Below the pieces are notes generated by a model. The model was given only the letters and a program-made list of their open reading frames with translations, did not search any database and was not told the origin of the DNA. Source: Diadophis punctatus similis (taxonomy: Eukaryota > Chordata > Lepidosauria > Squamata > Dipsadidae). Taken from it: a DNA stretch of 64,000 nt. The position numbers and the translations under genes are program-made. This document shows, piece by piece, positions 23,215-64,000 of this stretch. Each line of letters begins with the position of its first letter. Position 1 is the first letter of the stretch. Location of the stretch: positions 246,749,856-246,813,855 of the forward strand of contig JALIGW010000002.1 in the NCBI GenBank assembly GCA_023053685.1, read 5' to 3'.

Positions 23215-24710
23215 TGCGTGAGAATGGGTGTCACATGGGTGTATCTTGGTACACCCACCACAGCTCACGCAGCCGCATTTTGCACCAGTTGGAGTCTCCG
23301 AACACTCTTCAAGGGTAGCCCCATGTAGAGCGCATTACAATAGTCAAGCCGTGAGTTGATGAGGGCATGAGTGACCGCAGGAAATGATCTGACCACAACA
23401 AAGGGGAGATGACTAATTCCCTCAACTTCAGATCATCTCTCCACTGCCCCGAAAGAAAGACTAGCGTGTGACCTCCCTCATGAGTCGGACCCTGAACTAC
23501 TTGGGTCAGGTCCATGGTTGTCATGGATGCCATGAACTCCTGGGCTGCATCCGAGGATTCACCAGGCAAAGGCAGGTTGAAGTCCCCCAGCACCATAAGC
23601 CTGGGGAACTCCACCGCCAACCCCGCTATCATCTCGAGCAGCACAGGCAGGGCCTTTCAATGTAGCTGGGAGGCAGGCAGTGGTGGGTTCCTACAGGTGC
23701 GGTCCACTCTATAGCACCGGTAGCGGCCTGCTGGTGATGTCACAGTACCGGTGCGGTCGGTTGCCAGTGCCTGGGTGCCGCCATTTTTTTAAAAAAAATT
23801 TAATTTTTTAAAAAAAATTTCTTCTGCACATGCCCAGAAGCTGAACTTCCGGCACTGCGCATGCTCTGCCTTCCTACCCCACAGTGAGTCTAAGCAGGGG
23901 AGGATGGCTGAGGGAGTGCGTGAGATGCTGAAAGAACGGGCGGCAGGAGCTATCTTCATTCCCCTCCCTTCAGCAGTCCGAGAAGCCACGAATGCGCGGT
24001 GATGATCCTAGGCATTTTTGCACGTTCGAGGCTTCTCGAGCTGCTGAGGGGAGGGGGAATGGGCGGCAGGACCTATCTCAGTTCCCCTCCTTTCAGCAGT
24101 CCTAGAAGCCACGCCACCCGATCACATGGCTGGCAAGCCACACCCACAAAATAAGCCATGCCCACAGAGTGGTAGTAAAAAAATTAGGAACCCGCCCCTG
24201 GAGGCAGGTATGTCAGCAAGAGGCCCACCTGAACCCCTAAGTCCAACTTCAGAAGGAGCGACTCACACCCAACAATCTCCGGGGCAGGGATCCTACAAGG
24301 ACACAGAATCCGGCAAGCTATAATAGCCACTCCTCCACCCCTTCCCTGGGATCGTGGCTGATGCAGAACTGAGAACCCGTCCGGGCACATCTCTGAGAAG
24401 GGAACCCCCCCTCTTGGCCCATCCAGGTCTCGGTTATGCATGCCAGGTCAGCCCTCTCATCCAGGATTAAATCCTGGATGAGGGGAGCTTTGTTGGCAAT
24501 TGACCTGGCATTCAACAGCAGCAGCTTGAGCCCAGGGCCCTGATATCTCCGATCACCAGGTACTTGGGCTGAGCTAGACTGAACCAAATCTGAGGGGCTG
24601 GAACAGGAAATTGCTTGGAGGCAGCGAGTTCTAGTTCCTCGAGAGCAGCCTACCCCTCGGCTCCCTCCATACCTACCTCTCCCTGTTATGACCATAATGC
24701 TCCGGCTCAT
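23215..24710 (-). pseudogene. L2-type LINE, RT deleted: endonuclease joined to C-terminus
   Basis: On the minus strand the N-terminal endonuclease is recognisable: LLLLNARSIANKAPLIQDLI, ADLACITETW, then after a frameshift GRGGGVAII, and after the MITE at 23678-24200 LMVLGDFNLPLPG, GGHTLVFLSG and SPLLWSDHF. At about 23375 it jumps directly to the ORF C-terminus (the HALxxSRLDYCNALYMGLP and RRLQLVQNAA equivalents, 23250-23370), so the whole RT domain is absent. Frame breaks confirm it is dead. It complements the RT-only copy at 9774 as evidence for this L2 family's full layout. Confidence 0.82.
23678..24200. mobile_element. hAT-like MITE, complete, exact 8-bp duplication
   Basis: Ends CAGTGGTGGGTTCCTACA / AGGAACCCGCCCCTG. 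The duplication GAGGCAGG is at 23670-23677 and 24201-24208. It is close in sequence and structure to the copy at 21084-21638 (523 versus 555 bp). It splits the L2 endonuclease region. Confidence 0.92.
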
Positions 24711-26097
24711 CTCCTGCCCTGAGAACCCCTACCCCACTGGTCCTCCCCTCCTGTTGCAGGCCATACATTCCATTCAAACTGAGTTGGGGGTTGGGCTCAC
24801 GCCCCCCTCCGCTTCTGTTTCCACACTCAGCAAAAGGGGGCCAAGCCCTAATCCCCGACTCACTCATTCTACCCAAGCCAATCATCACAATCAAACATTC
24901 GTCCATACCAATCGTATCCACATACTTCCACACACATACACACCACTTCCGGGAATGATTTACAATATAAGACGAGGAACCTTCCAGGCAAGGGGAATGC
25001 CAAGGGCAACATCTATACCGAATCTTGGGCTAACATTAATTTGTCCTTCCCTACAATGTCTTTGGAGCAACAAATGGGAACTCTTCAGGGGAGAAAGTTT
25101 GTCTCTAGTCCTTGGGCTGGTGTAAACTTCGTAGCTCTTTGTGGTCCAATACCAGGTTTGGGGGAGCTGATAATCCAGGGGTCGATGGAAAACCCCCCTG
25201 TAAGGGCAGCTTCTACAATTCCAAAACCCCCTCCCCCTGGGATAAGCTATTACTCTAACAGAGGGGCGGCTCTGACAAAGATAGAATAGGCACCAATAAA
25301 AGGTACCAGCCACCACAGTTGCCCAGATCATATGCCTAATCATCATTGGAACTTTGGTAACAGTTGCAGCCAAATTGATGAACATAGTCTGCAAGCCTCA
25401 CCGTCCCAATTGCGGTCCTCACAATGACAGTGAGACAGCAGCCATAATGGCGACGCCCACTGTAGTAGAGCAGGGGTAGATCACTTAGAGCGCAGCCGAT
25501 GGAGGCCCGTTCCCATGGCCTGGCAGAGGCAACAATAAAAACAGTCGCAATGGGGATAGCATTCGACAAAGGCTCCCTGAGCACAGCTTATGGTAATTAA
25601 CCCCGTGGTCTAACAGCGACAATAGTAAGGGCAGCAACAATGGCAAATAGCAACAGCAGTAGCAATGGCGGCGGTACTCAGCACTCAGCATTCAACAACC
25701 CGTCATAGACCTACATAACTAGAGGCCCTTCCCCCAAAATATCGCCACAGAATGGAAACAGCGGCGAGGAAGTGAAACCTCAATATTCAGCCTTCAATCC
25801 TAGGTGAATTCATCACAGACTAGGCAGATAGAAATCCCCAATTCGCAGCAGCAAAGAACCAGCAGACGATTCGATGGCATTCGGGGGCAAGGCGCAGCGA
25901 GGCTCTCAGTGGCAAAAATAGCCAGCACATTTCCGAGTCCCCTGCGCTTCTCTTCCCTTCTCTTCCCCTTCGTCTGATGTTACAAATTAGCCCTTAGTCC
26001 TTAGTCCTCCAAACCTCAGTCCAGGCTCAGTAATCCGACCCTCACGGCATCCTCGTCGACCCTAAAATGGGTGACCATCTTCCCAAACGCCTTTCAA
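24711..26097 (-). other. Probable 5' region of the L2-type LINE, otherwise unassigned
   Basis: Continuous with the minus-strand L2 endonuclease start at about 24700. Open frames here have no recognised domains. The 25600-25680 stretch is rich in CAGCAA/AGCAAT trinucleotides. A LINE 5' UTR or ORF1 remnant is plausible by position only. Confidence 0.35.
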
Positions 26098-26690
26098 GAG
26101 GAGAGGAAAAAAAGCACTTCAGTCGGGCGAAAATGCTTGTGTGTGGATACTTGTGTGTGGTCGAGCATTGTCGTGCAGAAGGAGGACTTTGTCGATTGGC
26201 AAGTTGGGTCTCACTTGTCGGATTCTTGCTCTGAGCCTCCTCAGGATCTCAATGTAGGCCTCAGAGTTTATTGTTTCTCCTCTTGGCAAGAAATCAACCA
26301 GAATGACACCTCAATCGCCTCATTCGGGCGGCAACTTTACCGCATCCTCCATACTCACCAGATTTAGTGCCTTCAGACTATCATCTCTTCGGCCCCGTGA
26401 AAGAGGGTTTGAGAGGCAAACATTATTCCAGTGACGAGGAAGTGAAAACTGCAGTGAAGAAGTGGCTCAAAGAACGAACAGTCAAAAGAATTTTACGAGG
26501 CAGGGATACATGCTCTCATTCGAAGGTGGAAGATTGCTATTGAGAGAAACAGTGACTATGTTGAGAAGTAGGGATGTGATCCACAGAGGACCAGCTTCAT
26601 TTTGATGTATGCTACATGTTCCTGTGTTGGTAATCATACCTGTCCTAAAGAAAATGGCATTACTTTTTGACTCACCCTTGTATAATAATC
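26098..26690. pseudogene. Mariner transposase remnant with an inverted segment
   Basis: The right part (about 26306-26570, plus strand) encodes ATLPHPPYSPDL, SDYHLFGPVKEGL and the C-terminus to DYVEK. The left part (26098-26303) encodes the preceding transposase segment on the opposite strand: ILVDFLPRGETINSEAYIE, RQVRPNLPIDKVLLLHDNARP. The region that should come first is thus inverted in place. The right terminus TTTTTGACTCACCCTTGTA is mariner-like. Non-functional. Confidence 0.8.
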
Positions 26691-26741
26691 TCAGCTCTCC
26701 TTACCACTCTCTGTATGGACTTTCTATCTGAGGCACTGCTA

Positions 26742-26800
26742 CAGGGGTGGGTTCCACTTATTTTTGCCACCGGTTCACATCGCGACGTTTCGCACGCTTA
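26742..26800 (+). mobile_element. hAT-like MITE left-end fragment
   Basis: CTACAGGGGTGGGTTCCACT...GCCACCGGTTC is the family's left end. The rest is not recognisable. Confidence 0.55.
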
Positions 26801-26929
26801 TAGAGTTCTGAAGTTTTAATGGGCTTTAAGGCAATAGTCTTAAACAAACTAACAGGCTCTACTCGTAACATTAGGCCGAGTTTAATGGTATTGATTACTC
26901 CCTTAGCATTAGATGAGAGGGAGCTTTAG

Positions 26930-27420
26930 AACAGAATTCTTTATTGTCCAAAGGTGATTGGACATACAAGGAATTTGTCTCCGGTACATAAGTTCTCAGT
27001 GTACATATAAGCAACAAATGATAAACCATGATTCTAACCATAAGATACAATCATCATAAATCATAAGATACAACACTCAGTGATAGTCATAGGATACAAA
27101 ACAAGCAATCAACATAAATCATACTAGGACAGAGGTGTCAAACTCGCGGCCAGCGGGCTGGATGCATCACACGCTGGCCACGCCCACCCCCGGTTTAGTG
27201 AAGGGGGGGAATTTGTGATACGTCACGTGACAATGTGTTGTCGCAAGTTTGGCACCCCTGTACTAGGATACTAAATAAAGTAATCAATATAAATCACAAG
27301 ACACAAGCAACAAAGTTATAGTCATATGAAGATAAGGAAATAGTTAATAGGAAAGATGAGATGGATAATAGAGAGCCAAGTGCCACCAATCTAGAGTGGC
27401 CATCAACTCCATTGCTGTGG
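26930..27420 (-). mobile_element. LINE-like 3' end with ATTCT-type tail, interrupted by a MITE
   Basis: AGAATTCTTTATTGTCCAAAGGTGATTGGAC...ACAAGGAATTTGTC matches 34555-35055 in the same orientation and 2195-2265 inverted. It is split by the MITE at 27130-27260. The LINE clade was not assigned. Confidence 0.7.
27130..27260. mobile_element. 131-bp hAT-type MITE, exact 8-bp duplication
   Basis: Ends CAGAGGTGTCAAACTCGCGG / AAGTTTGGCACCCCTG. The duplication TACTAGGA is at 27122-27129 and 27261-27268. It belongs to a different end type from the GGTGGGTT family. Confidence 0.9.
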
Positions 27421-27439
27421 GTGACCTTCCCTAGCAGTC

Positions 27440-27948
27440 TCTGGAGGCAAGAGACCATGTTGAAAGACATAGATGTTGAATTATCTGCCTCCAGCTAATC
27501 TTTCTGGACATGTCCTGACAGGAAGGATCACAAGCACTATAGGACAATATTCCCCAGGGACGCATTTGTGATTTCTCACTAACATGTTTTTCTCCGGCTA
27601 CTCCTCTGCACATGGAACCTTGAAAAAAGTTTAGGATCCCAAGAGGAGAAGTTGCTTCTCGGTGTAATTATCACTGTCCAAATCTTTGAGATTTCTGCTG
27701 CTTCTCCAGCAGTTGTAAACATCAGAAGGAAGGGAATCTGGCATCAGCAAAGGATAAATGCCACAGGTCACATTCTGTGTGGACCACATTTTGGAGCAAG
27801 CAGGGGTTGCGTTCTTTAAATGTATTGTCTCTGCTTTCCAGGTGAAGTTCGGATTGTCTCTTTCAGGAAAGTCACTGGATATTCCAGCTTACGAGAGTTC
27901 TTTGAATTCTTTTTCTTTAGAAACAGGAAAGGGATTGATTCATAAAAT
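27440..27948 (+). promoter_or_regulatory. 5' flank of V2R-2, conserved among V2R copies
   Basis: Contains CTTTCCAGGTGAAGTTCGG, TTTAGAAACAGGAAAGGGATT and GATTCATAAA just before the ATG, matching V2R-1 upstream (13932-14060) on the opposite strand. Farther out, 27470-27600 matches 14275-14420 inverted. The gypsy element and other transposons lie outside this conserved block, which suggests retained cis-regulatory function. That function is an inference. Confidence 0.65.
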
Positions 27949-61168
<33,220 letters not shown>

Positions 61169-61860
61169 TTCTCAACATGATCCAACAGGTCAAACTTAGG
61201 AAATGACCCAAGCTGTTCTCCTTACATGAGGAGAAACAATAATTTTTGTTCAAATAGATAAGTCAGCTGGAAGATAGGATTGTGAATAAAACAAGTTCTT
61301 GGAAGAGTGGGTTAAAAAGCTAGAAATATGGAAGGAATGCATGCAACCTCAATGCTCGCTTTTCTCATATTTTGTCAAAACGGCAACACAACTGACAGTT
61401 TTCTTTTTATTTAGGCAATATCTCTTTCTTGAGGATAGTAACTGTAAATGAACAGGAAAGTAACCCAATGCTTGCTAATTATGAATATTCATGCTTAATT
61501 TATTAAATGGGCATATGTATAATCATAAATTTGTCTTCCTTTCCTGAAGTGTATAAATTGTGAGTGCATCATTTTGTCTGTAGGATTTCCTCCAACTATT
61601 TTTGGGAGAGAAATCCCTCCTGTGCACACTGAATAAATGGTAAACAAAGAGAGCCATGGTTATTAGTTTTCGGGGTCCTGCATTTGATTCAGAAGTGGGA
61701 TCCACAATCTTTGTTTTGCTATCAGGGATAACACCTGTGGCACTTCTACAAGGTGAGTGTTGTGAGAGTGACACCATCTCCCTTCCTACTTCCAAATAAC
61801 AGCCTCGTTTAAGAGTGTGCATAAGGCAAAAATCTGTGCAAAAGTCTATTTGGCTAGCGA
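61169..61860 (+). other. 3' UTR and downstream flank of V2R-2
   Basis: AT-rich. AATAAA at 61285-61290, about 117 nt after the stop, is a candidate polyadenylation signal. No repeat was recognised. Confidence 0.5.
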
Positions 61861-61864
61861 GGTT

Positions 61865-62045
61865 TATTTTTTTATTTATATTTCATATCTTGTAACCGCC
61901 CGCCTCCCTCATAGACGGGATTTGGGCAGTGTACAATATAATCAATTGCATTAAACATTAAAACCAGAAAAATTTAAGACTAAAAGTTTTAAAATTATAC
62001 AAAGAGTATTATAAACATTTCAGAAGGTGAAGAATTCCAAGCTGG
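61865..62045 (-). repeat. Possible LINE 3' tail
   Basis: A TTTATTT run, then ACCGCCCGCCTCCCTCATAG and GGGCAGTGTACAATATAATC, resembles the stem-loop plus A-rich tail architecture of CR1-group LINE ends, read on the minus strand. Unclassified. Confidence 0.4.
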
Positions 62046-62061
62046 GAGATTAACAGTTGTT

Positions 62062-63850
62062 GTTTTTTTATTCAAAAAGTTTTATTAGTACAAAGTACAA
62101 ACATTTTTTATGTTTGTACTTTGACCCTGATCTTCCATCTCCTTTTCCACACTGTAGACATCTGTCTGGCTCTGCCAATCACTTGAATTCTGTAAATCTG
62201 TTTCGATTTGAACAGGAAGGGATGGCTTTCCCTCCTCCTCTTTTGTTTTCATACATCTTTCCTCTGGAATCTTGGATATATCAGCCTTTAAGACATTGGC
62301 ATAAAATTCAGTAGCTTTCTTTGTCGTATTAAGCCGATATCTTTTTCCCAGAAATTTCACTGCGACTCCTGTTGGTGCTTCCCATTTATATTGTAAGTTT
62401 AGCCTTTTAAATTCATCAATCAGAAAGGTATAATCTTTTCTAGCTTTGAGCATTTTAGAGGGAATTTCTTTCCATATCATTAGTTCCTGGCCATTCACCT
62501 GAAGGTTATTCTTAAACGTCGCCTGTATAATCCTATTCCGTAAGGCTCTTGTAATAAAGTATATTACAATATCCCTTGGTAGGTGTTTCTGTTTTGCATA
62601 CCAGGAGTTGATTCTATATATTTTATCAATTTGCCTGGCTAATTCTTCTTTAGACAGTCCAGACACCTGCTCCAAAGCTTCCACCATCCTTCCTTTCAAA
62701 TCTTCATATAATCCCTCTTTCAACCCCCTGACCCTTATGGCAAATTCCATGGATCTGAATTGCATCATTAACACCTCTGTTTCAAAATTTGCAATGTCAT
62801 TTTGTATTTTATCTATGTATTCTACTGAAGTTGTCAAAACTTGTTTATTTTCTTCAATGAGGTTTGCCAAAACTTCAATATTTGTTGCTAGACCTTTGCA
62901 TACCTCCAACACATCATTTCTAATTTATTGGTCAATATTCTTTAAAGCAGCCTGCATTTTATTATCTATTTCATTGATTTTTTGGTTAAATTCAGCAGTC
63001 AGTTCATCTTTCATGATCTTTAAGGTACTTATTAAATTTTCAGGTGTTAAAGACTTTGGGGGTGTTAACTCAGTGGTAAGTTGCATTTTAGAAATATAAC
63101 CAGATGAATAGTCCATTCTTTTATTCAAAACAGTCTTTCCAAATTTTGAAGCCATTTTAGTATTTCCAGTGGAGAACAAAGAAAAAGCCAAGCCTCTAGT
63201 TAAAATTCTTTTAAATTTCTTTTAAAATTCTTTTAAATTTTTAAATTTTTAAACTTTTATTTTTTAAAAAATTGTCAGTTATTATTTAATCCAGAATCAG
63301 GAGACAGAGAGAGTAAAGCCAACTTTCAAAGTCAAAAATTTCCATAAGAAAAAAAAAGCCGCTAGGGAAACGAAAGTTACTTTCACTTCTCCTCCCACTT
63401 TCTCCGATCGCCATGTTGTAGCCTATTAACTGTTACTTAGTTTCTTCCGAAGTGAAAGTCAGCAGTGGAGTTGAAAGAGAAAAAAATTCTGTACTTGCCC
63501 TTTTAAAAACCTGTCTCTCTCTCTGTCTGCTTGTTTAATCAATTAAGTAGTTGTAATCCCATTCATGAAGCAGCGGGTGGTCACGGCATCTTGCTCCGCA
63601 AAAGCGGAGGTTTCCAAGACCCCGGAGCAAGAGACAGGCTGGCTGGGGAGCCCTCACCTTTCGCGCCCCTGGCTGACACCTGGGGCACTAGGGGGGGCTC
63701 TACCCCACCTGTCCGGCTCTCATCTCTCCCCTTTGCCCGGGGCAGAGACTTTCAAGCCGCCAGACAGCTGTTCTGGCGGCTTTAATGGGGGAAATGGAAA
63801 GGCGCACAACGGGGAGCGTCTGCGATGCAGCGAACCGGAACCGGAAGTCA
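62062..63850 (-). mobile_element. ORF1-only L1 element with 16-bp target duplication
   Basis: Flanked by direct repeats of GAGATTAACAGTTGTT at about 62046-62061 and 63851-63866. On the minus strand it has a GC-rich 5' region (about 63850-63560), an AT-rich stretch, ORF1, and then, within about 25 bp of the ORF1 stop, an AATAAA-containing A-rich end. There is no ORF2. The arrangement recalls mammalian HAL1 half-L1 elements (analogy). Confidence 0.8.
62085..63191 (-). pseudogene. L1 ORF1 protein, one premature stop
   Basis: Coiled-coil-rich N-terminus (63191-62925), then a TAA stop at 62927-62925, then the same frame continues 62924-62085 for 280 codons. The C-terminal part has the L1 ORF1p RNA-binding pattern: FRSMEFAIRVRGLKEGLYED, KHLPRDIVIYFITRALRNRI, QELMIWKEIPSKMLKARKDY and YKWEAPTGVAVKFLGKRYRL. 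ORF1p normally coats L1 RNA as a trimer. Apart from the single stop the frame is intact. Confidence 0.87.
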
Positions 63851-63870
63851 GAGATTAACAGTTGTTAATA

Positions 63871-64000
<130 letters not shown>

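Noticed and set aside
24960..25394. 144-aa minus-strand frame
   Set aside because: No motif recognised; most likely LINE 5' region or chance frame.

Overview
This is a vertebrate, almost certainly squamate (snake-like), nuclear window. It holds two apparently intact vomeronasal type-2 receptor (V2R, class C GPCR) genes arranged head to head. Around and inside them are nested retroelements and DNA transposons: tRNA-derived SINEs of the Sauria type, Bov-B, CR1, L2, L1, R4/Dong, mariner, a chromodomain Ty3/gypsy element, and many short hAT-like elements with GGTTC/ACCGG-rich ends. No bacterial or viral gene set, CRISPR array or operon is present. Assignments come from reading the sequence; no database search was possible.

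Layout. The minus-strand receptor (V2R-1) runs from 13931 down to 1144 in six exons: 13714-13931, 12743-13034, 6897-7691, 5431-5643, 4949-5075 and 1144-2054. All phases match and the total is 2556 nt (851 aa plus stop). The plus-strand receptor (V2R-2) runs from 27949 to 61168 in six exons: 27949-28160, 35603-35894, 41701-42516, 51837-52049, 58081-58207 and 60252-61168. The total is 2577 nt (858 aa plus stop). Between them, at 17099-17284 on the minus strand, lies a lone V2R exon 1 that keeps its upstream region but has no other exons. The sequences just upstream of all three first exons are related, so the locus grew by duplication with inversion.

Introns and spacer. V2R-1 introns hold a hAT-type element with an L2 fragment inside it, CR1 fragments, a SINE, an L2-type LINE with an open 544-aa RT frame, and a 136-bp perfect hairpin MITE. 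The spacer holds a solo LTR, many hAT-like MITEs with exact 8-bp duplications, L1 and L2 remnants and a rearranged mariner. Intron 1 of V2R-2 carries a very young full-length chromodomain gypsy element (28197-33975): its LTRs differ at one noticed position, and an in-frame GGGAAAC slippery site lies before the gag stop. Later introns carry an R4/Dong LINE lodged in a (TAA)n tract, a CR1 whose 5' end is a 92-bp tandem array, nested hAT-like MITEs, and two apparent pieces of unrelated host genes: a LYRM4-like exon 1 and a CpG-rich segment with a start codon and splice donor. Downstream of V2R-2 is an ORF1-only L1 copy with target-site duplications.

Function. The only probable host genes are the two receptors. 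V2Rs act in the plasma membrane of vomeronasal sensory neurons, binding peptide or protein chemosignals with an extracellular Venus-flytrap domain. Everything else is mobile or simple-sequence DNA, some of it still coding-competent.
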